This document shows, piece by piece, positions 26,771 to 37,100 of a stretch of 64,000 bases of DNA (the stretch's first letter is position 1; every line of letters starts with the position of its first letter). The notes beneath the pieces were generated by a model. It saw only the letters and a list, made by a program, of their open reading frames with translations. It did not search any database and was not told the origin of the DNA. Source of the DNA: Deltaproteobacteria bacterium HGW-Deltaproteobacteria-12 (GTDB taxonomy: Bacteria > Desulfobacterota > Syntrophia > Syntrophales > Smithellaceae); the NCBI GenBank assembly GCA_002840565.1, contig PHBK01000013.1:77298-141297 (forward strand), in the 5' to 3' direction. Position numbers and translations under genes: made by a program.

Positions 26771-27187
26771 ATGAAAAATAAAGAAATTAAAGTTCGGGGA
26801 TACCATCTCGATCAGTTTGGACATGTCAACAATGTGCGCTACCCGGAAATGCTCGAAGAAGCCCGCTGCGATTTTTTCGATCATTTTCCCGGTTTCTTTT
26901 CCCGCGTGGAGAAAACCGGCTTTTATCTGCCGATTACCAACATCAATCTCCAATATAAGAAATCATCTTTTGTCGATGACATTCTGGAAATCAGGACTCT
27001 AATCTCCAACCTAAGTGAAACAGCAGTAACCATCCATCAGACCATAACTGTCAAGGGTACCAATAGGGTCATTGTGGAGGCGGATGTCGTTTGTGCCGCC
27101 GTTGATCTGAAAACCGGCAAACGCGCATCCATTGCCGGAGAACTCCGCGCCGAGCTGGAAGCAGTTATTGCGGGTTGCGAAAAATAA
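26771..27187 (+). CDS. Hotdog-fold acyl-CoA thioesterase (4HBT family)
   Basis: A 138-aa thioesterase hydrolysing acyl-CoA to acid and CoA. The catalytic block is YHLDQFGHVNNVRYPEMLEE, with Asp15 and HVNN typical of the 4-hydroxybenzoyl-CoA thioesterase/YbgC type. Length is standard. ATG 26771 has GAGGAACG upstream; the long frame from 26585 lacks family similarity. It is convergent with the alcohol dehydrogenase of the acyl-CoA gene cluster, 7 bp apart, so it may serve the same pathway, but it is transcribed separately. Confidence 0.87.
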   Translation: MKNKEIKVRGYHLDQFGHVNNVRYPEMLEEARCDFFDHFPGFFSRVEKTGFYLPITNINLQYKKSSFVDDILEIRTLISNLSETAVTIHQTITVKGTNRVIVEADVVCAAVDLKTGKRASIAGELRAELEAVIAGCEK

Positions 27188-27194
27188 TTTGGCC

Positions 27195-28226
27195 TTACGC
27201 TATGCGGATAAGAACCTTCACATCCTCAGAGGTGCTTGAAGACAGGCGTTCAAAGGCCTCCTGGGCTTCACCAAGCAGGATTTTCCTGTTAATGATCTTG
27301 CCGGCAGCCAGCCTTTTGCCGGCAAGATATTCCATGGTCAGATCGAACTCGTCGGGGAGATAACCGAAAGAGCCCTTCTGAGCGATCTCTTTGGTGACGA
27401 TGACCATTGTCGGTAAGGCCTGAGGATGAAGGCTCAGCCCGCACAGCACCAGTGTGCCCCGCCGTTTTAAAGCAGAAATGGCTGTGTTCATTCCCCCGGC
27501 GGAGCCGGAAGTCTCTATGGCAATATCGAAGGCGTTTTTTGCCGCCTTTTTTAGCGTCGATGCAAGCTTGGGGTCGGCGGCATCAAAGGCGGCATCAATG
27601 TCACCCAGCTCGTGGGCAAAAATCCTGCGAGAAGCATTGATTTCGGTCAGCGCTATATATGAAGCACCGCTGATTTTCACCCAGGCAGCGCACAGCAGGC
27701 CGATGGGACCGCCGCCGGTTATCAGTACCCGGTCTCCGGCTTTTATGCCCGCCTGGCGAATTGCATGGAGCGCGACAGCTGCCGGTTCAATGATGGCGGC
27801 ATCATCATCGCCGATGCCGTCCGGCAGTTTCCTGACCATTTCCGGCTGTAATTTCAGATATTGGGCATAGGCCCCGGGGCAGTTATTACCGATAAATGGT
27901 CGGGTCATAATTTTCATGCAGAGATTTGGCCAGCCCCGGGAACATGTTTCACAGATTCCGCAAGGGTGCATCGGCAGGGCGGTTACCCGGTCATGCGGCG
28001 CCAGGTCGGCCCTGCTGCCGGGATCGGAAATGGTGCCGCAAAATTCATGACCCGGAACAAGACCCGGGGCGCCGCACATGTCCAGCCCCGATTCCCAGTA
28101 ATGAATGTCGGAGCCGCAGATTCCGCAGGTACTTACCTTGATGATGACATTATGGCCGTCAGGTTCAGGGGCCGCAATATCCACCAAGGCAAAATGCCGG
28201 GGGCCGGTTATTCTGACTGCCTGCAT
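27195..28226 (-). CDS. Zinc-dependent alcohol dehydrogenase (MDR family, sorbitol/threonine dehydrogenase-like)
   Basis: A 343-aa NAD(P)-dependent oxidoreductase. Catalytic zinc ligands are Cys37 (CGICGSD), His60 and Glu61 (GHEFCG); the structural zinc lobe is HPCGICETCSRGWPNLC. The Rossmann motif is ITGGGPIGLLCA (about residues 168-179). Length fits the family. It is the last gene of a minus-strand run behind two acyl-CoA dehydrogenases and an AbfD-like dehydratase, so a hydroxyacyl or alcohol intermediate of that pathway is a likely substrate (inference). Confidence 0.9.
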   Translation of the reverse strand: MQAVRITGPRHFALVDIAAPEPDGHNVIIKVSTCGICGSDIHYWESGLDMCGAPGLVPGHEFCGTISDPGSRADLAPHDRVTALPMHPCGICETCSRGWPNLCMKIMTRPFIGNNCPGAYAQYLKLQPEMVRKLPDGIGDDDAAIIEPAAVALHAIRQAGIKAGDRVLITGGGPIGLLCAAWVKISGASYIALTEINASRRIFAHELGDIDAAFDAADPKLASTLKKAAKNAFDIAIETSGSAGGMNTAISALKRRGTLVLCGLSLHPQALPTMVIVTKEIAQKGSFGYLPDEFDLTMEYLAGKRLAAGKIINRKILLGEAQEAFERLSSSTSEDVKVLIRIA

Positions 28227-28256
28227 ATTTCTATCCTTTTTCTCCTGATTTCTCAG

Positions 28257-30065
28257 TTATTCCTCAAAATAGTCGTTTTTCATGGTGACGGTGAGACCGT
28301 CGCCGGAAAGCAGGCGGATGGCCAGGCCTTCGATTTTGGGCAGTTCATAACCGAAGAAATAGCGGCAGGTGTATACCTTGCCGTTATAGAAATTCGCATC
28401 GGCTTCATTTAGACTGCCCTGCAGGGCTTTTTGCGCTGCGGTTGCCTGTTTTAGCCACTGCCAGGCAATGGCAATGATTCCGAAGTATTCCAGATACAGA
28501 GTAGCATCCGCGAGGAACATTTCCGGGCCTTCTTTGGCGGCTAAACCGAAGAGGTGAGCGGTTACTTTTTCCAACTGTCCGAGAGCATTCTCCAGTGCCG
28601 CCGCGAAATTTTTCAATTCCGGGTCATTTTGTGCCGCTGCAATGGCCTGGCGCACTTCAGCAAGGTAGAGCTGGGCGGCTTTGCCTTTTTTCATCATCAT
28701 TTTTCGTCCCAGCAGATCCATTCCCTGAATACCCGTAGTTCCCTCGTGAATGGGATGGATGCGGACGTCACGATAAAACTGCTCCAGGGGAAACTCTTCG
28801 CAATAGCCATAACCGCCGAGAATTTGTATGCCGGCACTGCACGACAGAATTCCCATTTCCGACGGATAAGTTTTGGCCACGGGAGTCAGCAGTTCCAGCA
28901 GAAGGTTATAATTTTCATGGTCCTCGCCGGTGCTGACTTTTTCCAGGTCATGATAAAGGCTGCACTGAATCAGCAGGGAGAGCGACCCTTCCACAATCGC
29001 CCGCTGGAAGAGAAGCATGCGCTTGATATCGGCATGTTCGATGATCGGCACTTGCGGCGCGAGAGGATCTTTCGACGAAAGTTTCCGTCCCTGGGGCCGT
29101 TCTTTTGCGTACTCCAGCGAGGCGTAATAGGCAGCCGAAGAAATGCAGGCGGCGCCGAGGCCGACATCTATCCTGGCCTCGTTCATCATCTGGAACATGT
29201 AGCCCAGACCTTTGTTGGGTTCACCTACCAGCCAGCCCCGGCATTCATCGTTCTCGCCAAAGGCCAGCTGGGTGATCGGTGCGCCGCGATAACCCAGCTT
29301 GTGATAAATTCCGGCACAGTTGACATCATTGAAAACCAGCCCGCCTTTCCCTTCAATCCGCTTCTTGGGAACAACGAACAGAGATATGCCCTTGACACCG
29401 GGAGGAGATCCCTTGATTCGGCCGATGACCAAATGAATAATATTATCAACACCGGTATGCTCACCGGCGGAAATGAAGATCTTTTGGCCTTTCATCCTGT
29501 AGTACCCCTGATCTGTCGCTTCCGCGGTCAGGGTGATGTCGGTAAGAGAACTTCCCGCCTGGGGTTCCGTCAAGGCCATGGTACCCTGCCATTCGCCGGC
29601 CAGCATTTTGGGTATGTACAGGTCTTTCATTTCCTGTGTGCCATACGAAGCGATCAAACCGGCGGCTCCGATCGCCAGGCTATTATAGACTGATCCGGAA
29701 TAATTGGCCGCCGCAAAAATGGCTGTCGGCACCATCATGCCGATCATCTCGGGCAATTGCTGTCCGCCGAGTTCACTGTCGAAGGTGGCGCCGATCCATC
29801 CGCCCGCGCCGCACTCCCGCATGATCGTCCTGACCTGGGGATGTACCTTCACTTCGCCGTGGACATATTCCGGCTGATTTTTGTCCATTTCGGAGAGAAT
29901 CGGTTTGAAGAGATCCTTCCCCATTTTCATGGCTGTTTGCATTACCATGTCAAAAACTTCCCGGCTGTGGTCTGCATAACGGGGATACTTGAGGAGCTGC
30001 TCCACATCAAACAACTCATAGAGTAAAAATTTGAGATTCCTGTCACTGATGAATTTTTCCGCCAT
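28257..30065 (-). CDS. Acyl-CoA dehydrogenase, long (~600 aa) form
   Basis: A 602-aa FAD-dependent acyl-CoA dehydrogenase with a C-terminal extension (Acyl-CoA_dh_C-type, from about residue 470), as in DmdC-type and syntroph enzymes. The FAD/substrate motif is ALTEPQAGSSLTDI (about 163-176). The catalytic glutamate is in HEGTTGIQGMD (YEGT-type motif with His for Tyr). Long-form family members act on unusual acyl chains such as 3-methylmercaptopropionyl-CoA. Next to the AbfD-like gene and another long ACAD, it likely oxidises an acyl-CoA in the same pathway. Confidence 0.9.
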   Translation of the reverse strand: MAEKFISDRNLKFLLYELFDVEQLLKYPRYADHSREVFDMVMQTAMKMGKDLFKPILSEMDKNQPEYVHGEVKVHPQVRTIMRECGAGGWIGATFDSELGGQQLPEMIGMMVPTAIFAAANYSGSVYNSLAIGAAGLIASYGTQEMKDLYIPKMLAGEWQGTMALTEPQAGSSLTDITLTAEATDQGYYRMKGQKIFISAGEHTGVDNIIHLVIGRIKGSPPGVKGISLFVVPKKRIEGKGGLVFNDVNCAGIYHKLGYRGAPITQLAFGENDECRGWLVGEPNKGLGYMFQMMNEARIDVGLGAACISSAAYYASLEYAKERPQGRKLSSKDPLAPQVPIIEHADIKRMLLFQRAIVEGSLSLLIQCSLYHDLEKVSTGEDHENYNLLLELLTPVAKTYPSEMGILSCSAGIQILGGYGYCEEFPLEQFYRDVRIHPIHEGTTGIQGMDLLGRKMMMKKGKAAQLYLAEVRQAIAAAQNDPELKNFAAALENALGQLEKVTAHLFGLAAKEGPEMFLADATLYLEYFGIIAIAWQWLKQATAAQKALQGSLNEADANFYNGKVYTCRYFFGYELPKIEGLAIRLLSGDGLTVTMKNDYFEE

Positions 30066-30169
30066 AATTATCCTCTTCTTTAAGTATGACCGATTTCCGT
30101 CGTTTATATTTTGTCGGCCGGCAACTATTTATCCCTGCATCCGGGTGAAAACAATTCGACATCCAAACA

Positions 30170-31675
30170 CTATTTTTTCATTTTCGCCTGCGGGTCTAAA
30201 GCTTCTCTGTCTCCGCCGCTCATGCCGGCAATGTATTTTACGAGTTTTTTGCGGGATTCGATGTCATACTGCGTCGTGATGGCGATCTGCTCCATGATCG
30301 GCGAGCCGCCGCCATGATAGTTGCCCACGTTCATGATGCCGCCTGTGGCCGAACAAAGCACGTCGCCCAGGAAACGCCAGAACTGCGCCTGGTCTTCGGC
30401 GGACATTTTCGGATTGCGTTTGGTATATTTCAAAAGCGCCTCGCCGGTGGCCGGATTGACAAAGTCCTTCTCGTGGGGGAAGGTTGCCGGAATGCCGCCC
30501 GCGATGTCACAGAGAATCTCCGATTCGCGCCAGACCGCTTCTCCGGAAAGACATCGGCCGACGTTGCAGTAAATCGAATTCGGAATAAACGAGCCGGGGC
30601 CGTAAGGCACAAACCCGATGCCCGGAATGTAAACTTCTGGTTTCCCCAGGTCGGAAGCCGTGTAACCGGCAGCGTAACCCAGCTCGATAGTCATGATGAT
30701 CTCGGCCAGTTTCTCCCGCACATGAGGCTCCTTGTGGATGTTGTTTACTTCGGCGGCCAGAGCGGCCATTCCCAGAATAACGTCGCCGATGGCCGGTTTG
30801 CATCCTGAATAGGAATGGCGGTGGAACAGGGCAAACAAGAGCGCGCAGGCTCCGCCGTGCTGATATTCACCGGCCAGAAAGACCCGCTCCCAGGGGACGA
30901 AGCAGTTTTCAAAGAGCATGTAGGAGTCGGTTGCCCCCTGGACAAAACCGCGCTTGTAATGCTCGCGGGGGCGGAGGTTATGAATGGTCGTCACCTGTTT
31001 CAGACCGTCCCAGTCGCCGGGAACGGCGAAGGCCACGGCATAGTCTTTGTCTTCAGGGCGCAGGGCTCGCGTGGGCACCACGAGAACCTCGTCGGCAACG
31101 GAGGCTTCGGAGATGTGGATCTTGCAGCCATCAACGATAATACCGTCCTTTAACCGCTCTTTGATCCGGACATAGGAACCCGGGTTCGGCTGATCGGCGG
31201 GGCGCAGCATACGGTCCCCCTTTGTATCCGTCTGGGCACAGCAACCGATGAGGTCTTCGGTCTGGAAACGGGTAAGCCATTTCTTGAAATTCTCATGGTA
31301 CTGGGTGGCGCCTTTGTTGACCTTGTCCGCCTCAAAGGAAACATTATAAATCGCGTTCGTGCCGTCTATGCCCATGCAGCGCTGGATACAGCCGCCGACC
31401 TTCTGGCAGAGCATTCTGGTCATATCCTGTTTCCTGTGCAGGTCTTCCTTGTTCTGGTGAATGTGATTAAAGCGGTTGATTCTTTCACCGGTGAGGTGCG
31501 AGATGGCCGTACAGAGATCCTGGTTTTCCGGTTTGGCGGCCTCGTCGTATGTGGTGCCGATGGTGTTGATACAGTCCATCTGCAGTTCATCCGTCCGGTC
31601 GATTAATTGTCCGTCAAAATAAATGTTTCGTTTCATCTTGGATAACCCGTTGATATAATCCTGCTTTGTTCTCAT
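30170..31675 (-). CDS. 4-hydroxybutyryl-CoA dehydratase/vinylacetyl-CoA isomerase-like flavoenzyme
   Basis: A 501-aa member of the HpaB/AbfD flavoprotein family. It carries all four [4Fe-4S] ligands of AbfD: CIQRC (Cys96, Cys100) and HRHSYSGC (His285, Cys292), with the same 4- and 7-residue spacings as Cys99/Cys103/His292/Cys299 of the clostridial enzyme. Flavin monooxygenases of the superfamily lack these, so it is a radical dehydratase/isomerase, not a hydroxylase. AbfD turns 4-hydroxybutyryl-CoA into crotonyl-CoA via vinylacetyl-CoA. Substrate range is not certain: the N-terminus and loop 230-250 differ from AbfD. It lies between two long acyl-CoA dehydrogenases on the same strand, 104 and 78 bp away. 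The active site is probably oxygen-sensitive, consistent with anaerobic life. Confidence 0.88.
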   Translation of the reverse strand: MRTKQDYINGLSKMKRNIYFDGQLIDRTDELQMDCINTIGTTYDEAAKPENQDLCTAISHLTGERINRFNHIHQNKEDLHRKQDMTRMLCQKVGGCIQRCMGIDGTNAIYNVSFEADKVNKGATQYHENFKKWLTRFQTEDLIGCCAQTDTKGDRMLRPADQPNPGSYVRIKERLKDGIIVDGCKIHISEASVADEVLVVPTRALRPEDKDYAVAFAVPGDWDGLKQVTTIHNLRPREHYKRGFVQGATDSYMLFENCFVPWERVFLAGEYQHGGACALLFALFHRHSYSGCKPAIGDVILGMAALAAEVNNIHKEPHVREKLAEIIMTIELGYAAGYTASDLGKPEVYIPGIGFVPYGPGSFIPNSIYCNVGRCLSGEAVWRESEILCDIAGGIPATFPHEKDFVNPATGEALLKYTKRNPKMSAEDQAQFWRFLGDVLCSATGGIMNVGNYHGGGSPIMEQIAITTQYDIESRKKLVKYIAGMSGGDREALDPQAKMKK

Positions 31676-31753
31676 GGTGGTACTCCTTTCTGATGATAGA
31701 TACCGTTGCCGGCCCCGACAGGCGCGGCAAGGGGAATAAAATTATTGAACCTG

Positions 31754-33628
31754 CTACTCTTTGAGAGCGCCGGTAAAATTATCGACCGCCATTTTCAGCG
31801 CCGCTCCTTCATTGGCCATAATACACTCGATCATGCCAAAGTATTTGGGGAATTCGGCACCGATATAAAACTGGGAAGAGAGCAGCCGGCCGCTATAGTA
31901 GGCGGCTTCCGTATTTTCCGCAATGATCTTCTGACGTTCGGCGCCTTTGGCCTCGCCCAGGATTGCCTTCGCCTGCGGAATGGTTATGGCCAGACTCCAC
32001 AAATGCAGCCACGCCAGCACCAGCGGGAACATCGCCTGCTGCAGCGGTGTGGCATTTAACACCAGAGCCATGAATTTCCCTTCCTCCATCTGGATGCGCA
32101 TCATTTTAATCACTTCATCGAGTTTCTCCAGGCCCCGCTGAACCGGAGCAATATATTTATCGTCGACAATTCCCTTGGCTTTTTCGACAACCCGGGCAAT
32201 CTGTTTCTTCAGGATGGAATAATTGTACATCTCCGGGTTCATGAGAATTTTGCGCATTTGCAGATCCAGCGACTGAATGGCGTTGGTGCCTTCATAGATG
32301 GAAAATACTTTGATGTCGCGGGCGTACTGCTCCACCGGATACTCCTGGCAGTAGCCGTAACCGCCGTAGACCTGTATGGCTTCGGCGGTAACCAGCCATC
32401 CGGCATCCGAAATGCCGGCCTTGACAATCGGGGTGAGAATTTCCACGATCGCCGTCGCTTCTTTGATTTCCTCGGCGTTGGAGGAATAATGCATGATGTC
32501 CTCATTGTAGGCGAGGAAAAGTGTCAGCATGCGCATGCCCTCGACGGTGCTTTTCATGTAAAGCAGCATGCGCTTGACATCAGGATGCTCGATAATGGCG
32601 ACCTTCGGTGCGCCGGGATTGAGCATCTGGGTGATATGCGTGCCCTGGATGCGGTTGCGGGCATAAGTCACGGCGTGCATGTAGGCGGCGCTGGAAACCG
32701 CCTGTGCCTGGACGCCTGTATGGATGCGGGCCGCATTCATCAGTGTAAACATAATCATCATACCCTGGCGTTCTTTCCCCAGAAGATAGCCGACGCATTT
32801 GCCGTTGTCGCCGAAATTGAGTGATGAGGTGGCGTTTCCCTTGAGGCCCATCTTGTGTTCGATGCCGGAGCAGATCATATCGTTGCGTTCACCCAGTGAT
32901 CCGTCCGGATTTACCAGGAATTTGGGAACGAGAAAAATGGAAATCCCCTTGGTTCCTGCGGGATCGCCTTCAATTCTGGCCAGGACCGGGTGGATGATAT
33001 TAGGTGTTAAATCGTGTTCGCCGTTGCTGATGAATATCTTCTGTCCGGTGATGAGGTATGTGCCGTCGGCTTGTTTGACGGCTTTTGCCTTCAGCGCTCC
33101 GACATCGCTGCCGGCGCCCGGTTCGGTAAGACACATCGTCCCGCCCCATTCTCCTTCCATCATTTTGGGAAGAAACATCTTTTTCACTTCCTCGGAACCG
33201 TAAAGGAGAATAAGTAAAGCCGCTCCGGTAATTGATCCGCAATACATGGTCAATGCCGTGTTGCCGGCATTAAAATACTCCGCGCAGGCCACGGAAATGC
33301 TGGAGGGCATGCCCACTCCTCCTGCTGCCGGAGGAAACTGCAGGGTGTGGAAACCTGCTTCGATGTAGGACCTAAAGCCCTTGTGGAAGGATTCAGGCAC
33401 TTTTACTTCGTTGGTCGCGGGGTTGAATTGCAACCCTATCTTATCCCCGTCAGCATTCGAAGCATAGTAGTGATCAAGCGCAATCTTTTCCGCCAGATTC
33501 AGTGTGTCTTCATACATATTCCGGTCGAAATCGTGAAGTCTTTCCAGCCGGTTTAATGACTCCAAACCCAGCAATTCAAAAAGCACAAACCGCACATCTC
33601 TTGAATCTACTAATTGATTTAAAGACAT
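31754..33628 (-). CDS. Acyl-CoA dehydrogenase, long (~600 aa) form
   Basis: A 624-aa FAD-dependent dehydrogenase with the same architecture as the gene at 28257 (N-terminal, middle, FAD and extra C-terminal domains) but clearly diverged, so it is a paralogue rather than a recent duplicate. FAD motif MCLTEPGAGSDVGAL (about residues 160-174); catalytic region SIYEGTNAIQSLD. First gene of the minus-strand cluster, with an AGGAGG site before the ATG. The two paralogues could act on different chain lengths or form a hetero-complex. Confidence 0.92.
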   Translation of the reverse strand: MSLNQLVDSRDVRFVLFELLGLESLNRLERLHDFDRNMYEDTLNLAEKIALDHYYASNADGDKIGLQFNPATNEVKVPESFHKGFRSYIEAGFHTLQFPPAAGGVGMPSSISVACAEYFNAGNTALTMYCGSITGAALLILLYGSEEVKKMFLPKMMEGEWGGTMCLTEPGAGSDVGALKAKAVKQADGTYLITGQKIFISNGEHDLTPNIIHPVLARIEGDPAGTKGISIFLVPKFLVNPDGSLGERNDMICSGIEHKMGLKGNATSSLNFGDNGKCVGYLLGKERQGMMIMFTLMNAARIHTGVQAQAVSSAAYMHAVTYARNRIQGTHITQMLNPGAPKVAIIEHPDVKRMLLYMKSTVEGMRMLTLFLAYNEDIMHYSSNAEEIKEATAIVEILTPIVKAGISDAGWLVTAEAIQVYGGYGYCQEYPVEQYARDIKVFSIYEGTNAIQSLDLQMRKILMNPEMYNYSILKKQIARVVEKAKGIVDDKYIAPVQRGLEKLDEVIKMMRIQMEEGKFMALVLNATPLQQAMFPLVLAWLHLWSLAITIPQAKAILGEAKGAERQKIIAENTEAAYYSGRLLSSQFYIGAEFPKYFGMIECIMANEGAALKMAVDNFTGALKE

Positions 33629-34174
33629 ACATTCCTCCTTCTATGTAATATGACAAAATTAAAACATTCATTGATAATAACTGGCAGTATATCGATCTGA
33701 TCATCTTCCGCGGATGTTAATGGGGAAATTTTGGAATGATTCATGCTCAATGAAACATCCTTAGATTTAGGTAAGGTGTTACATTCCCACACGAAATTTT
33801 GATTGTAGGTTCGCACGGTCCGGAATAACGGATGCATTCTGACCCGTCTGTCGAATTATCCGCAAATGAATACAGCTAAATTTCATGGCTTATTTTTGCA
33901 AATTAGTAAAGAAAATTTTATTTTTTCTCTTCCGCGCAACCAGCACCGCCGATACCGACCAATTTAAAGTGAAAAACAAACATTCTCGCCAGCCCCTTCC
34001 GGACAAGATGAAGCGGTTTGGTGCAAGTTGAGGAAAAATCACGAAAAAAGATCAAAGCACTATATATTGTGGTAGGGATATTTTATTAATACATTTTGTT
34101 GTATTTTCCCTTTACAAAGGAAATCTCTTTTGTTAGACTTCTGCAAATTACAACGGAAGAATTAAAGACAGTTT
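33629..34174. other. Divergent intergenic region between the ACAD cluster and smc
   Basis: This 546-bp AT-rich stretch must hold promoters for both directions. I see no convincing gene. An imperfect palindrome TTTCCcTTTACAAAGGAAA at 34105-34123 sits 50 bases before smc. A TTTACA (34111-34116) with TTAGAC 16 bp on could be a weak promoter. An open frame at 33619-33837 has no family features. Confidence 0.45.
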
Positions 34175-37100
34175 ATGAACTTAAAAAGATTGGAAATATC
34201 CGGTTTTAAATCATTTCGCGATAAAGTCGTTCTGGATTTTGCCAGTGGTGTTACCGCTATTGTCGGGCCTAACGGTTGCGGGAAATCGAACGTCGTTGAT
34301 GCCATCCGCTGGGTGATGGGTGAGCAGCGGGTTAAAGCGCTGCGCGGGAAAAAAATGGACGATGTTGTTTTTAATGGCAGCCAGGATGCCGCTCCGGTCA
34401 GTATGGCGGAAGTTACCATGACGCTTGCGGCCAACGGGCAGAGTTTTGCCGGCGCCTACGCGGAAATGGCGGAAGTATCCATCACCCGTAAGGTTGTCGT
34501 TGACGGCGACAGCGATTACTATATTAACCGTGTTCCCTGCCGTCTGCTTGATATCAGAGAATTTTTTATGGGCACCGGAGTGGGCGCCCGGACATACTCT
34601 TTAGTCGAACAGGGCAGCGTCGCTAATATGGTGGAAGCCAAGCCCGAGGATCGAAGATTATTCATTGAAGATGCCGCCGGTGTCTCCAAGTACAAAAACC
34701 GCAAGGATTCCGCTGTCCGCAAAATGGAGGCGACGAAAGTAAATGTGCAGCGGCTCAACGATATCATCAAGGAAGTTAAGTCCCAACTCAATGCTATTTC
34801 CCGGCAGGCCAAACGAGCCGAACAATACAAAGAAATAAAGCAACGCCTGAGGGAGACGGATATAGCCCTGACTCTGCAGAATTATGCCCAGCTTGTGGAG
34901 AAAGGATCATCCCTGCAAGCGGCGCGCAATGACATGCAGGATCGTGATGACGGCATGCGCGCCAACCTGGAAGCCAAGGAATCAGTCCTGGAAGAAATGA
35001 AGGCAAGACTTCTGGAAAACGACGAACTGATCAATAAAAGCCAGCAGGAACTCTATAAAAATAAAAATTCCATTAACATCAAAGAGAATAATATTGAATT
35101 CTCCCGCCGGAAAATTGCTGATGCCGCTTCGCGCAAGCAGAAAGATGCCGCCGAAATAGACCTGACGCTGGCAAAGAAAATAAATCTGCTGCAGGAAATT
35201 GAAAATCTGGAAAAAACTACGGTCGATGCCGAAAGCCGGATCGCCGCTTTAAAAGCGGAACAAGATGAGGGCCAGCAGAAAATCCAGGAACTCATCACCG
35301 TGGATAAAGATATCAACAGTCAGTTGGAAGAAAAGAAAATTATATACATCGATGTGGTAACGGAAAAAGCAAAGCTGAAAAACATGATGTCAACTTTGAC
35401 TAAAAATATCGATGATTTAAAAAAACGGGAGGAAAGAGAAAATCGGGATATCGAAGAAGATAAAAGAAGGCTGACGGAACTGACAGTTAAGCTGCAGTCT
35501 ATCAATGAGGCCCTGTTGCGTGATCAGGAAGAAGTTCTTCGCCTGCTGGAGAGAAAAGAAACAACCGCCGATGAATTCGAAAAGGCAAAGGCTGATTTGC
35601 AGGCGGCAGAGGAGCGGATTGCCGAAATTAAGGAAGAAAGCAGCGTCAAAACATCCCGTCTTACTTCTCTGCGGGAATTTCAGGAAGCGTACAAGTGGTC
35701 CAATGACGGAATTAAGGAAATTATTGAAAAGCAGGAAAGCCATGATAAATTCTACGGGGTTGTGGCTGATCATATCAATGTTCCCCGCGAATACGAGGCT
35801 GCGGTGGAAGCGGTGCTGGGTGACAAGCTGCAGTATGTTGTTGTGAAAAGCCAGGAAGACGGCGTAAGGGCAATTGATTATCTCAAAAACTATCATCTGG
35901 GAAGAGGTAGTTTTGTCCCGGTGGAATTGCGCAACCATGCCGCCGCAACATACACATCCGGCCATTTACAGGAAGCAGAGCCTTTGCTGCGCAAAGTTAA
36001 CTGCCATGAAGATTTTCAGCAAATTGCCGATTGCCTGCTGGGAGATGTCTTAATCACACCTACCATCACCAGCGGGATTAATTTGTGGAAGCAAAATGGT
36101 TTCCGGGGCACGTTTGTCACGCCGGACGGCGATACGATCAGTCCGAATGGTGTGCTCACGGGCGGCAGCGGTTCGGCAGTCGAAAAGAGCCTTCTGTCTA
36201 CCAAACGGGAAATAGCGGAACTGGAACAGGATGTTGCCGTTCTGGCACCCGAACTGGCGACTCAGTTGGATCAGAAAAAAAAGCTGATCTCTCTCATTGC
36301 TCAGTGGGAAGAAGAACTGAGTCAGATAAAAAACAGAGTCCATCAGCTGGAAATTGATGTCAACGGCAGAAAAAAAGACGGCGAACGTTTTAACGACGAA
36401 GAGAGAAGAATCAGGCAAACGATTGCCGCTCTGGAATTCAATCGCCAGAATATAAAAGCTGAAGGGGCCGATGCGGAAGAAAAACTGCGCACAATCAGCC
36501 GGGAAATCCTGCACAAAGAGGAAGAAGAAAAAGAGCTCAATGAAGTTATCTTGTTATTTAATGCCCGAAGAGAGCAATCGCGGGGAGCAATTGATGAGCA
36601 GGAGAGAGAAATAACCGGGAAAAAAGTTCTTCTGGCGGCACTGGAAGAAAAGAAAGATGCCGGCCTGCGCACGATGTTGCGCCTGCAAAATGACATCAGC
36701 GCTTTAGAAAACGATGTTCAGATTAAAAAAGAGGAAATCGTTGCCTGCGACCAGCAACTGACCTCGCTTGCCCAAACTATTGAAGCGGAGCAGGCGGCGC
36801 TGGTTGAACTCTACCGCAACCTGGCCTTACTGGAAGCCGGTTTGGCTGAAAAACAGGCCGCTAAAAACCGTGAAGATGAGCAGCTGAAAACACAGGAAAA
36901 CGAAATAAGAGAAGCTAAAAAGCAGCTCGATGACTTGCGCAGTCAAATCAACGAAATAGAGATGAAATGCCGCGAGGTGGTTCTGCATGGCGAAAATTTA
37001 AAAGCGGCCGTAGCGGAAAAGCACAACGTTGTTTTGGAAGATCTGCTGGCTGAATTTACCCGGATCGATGAGGAAAAATTAGCGGAGTTAAGATCAATGC

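Noticed and set aside
28554..29693. 379-codon open frame antisense to an acyl-CoA dehydrogenase gene
   Set aside because: It mirrors a real, family-assigned gene on the other strand; no ribosome-binding site or domain, and its composition is that of a third-position shadow.
30170..31675. Annotation as 4-hydroxyphenylacetate 3-monooxygenase (HpaB)
   Set aside because: All four AbfD-type Fe-S ligands are in place with correct spacing, which monooxygenases lack.
33619..33837. 72-codon open frame upstream of the acyl-CoA dehydrogenase
   Set aside because: No homology or ribosome-binding site; overlaps the 5' region of a well-supported gene.
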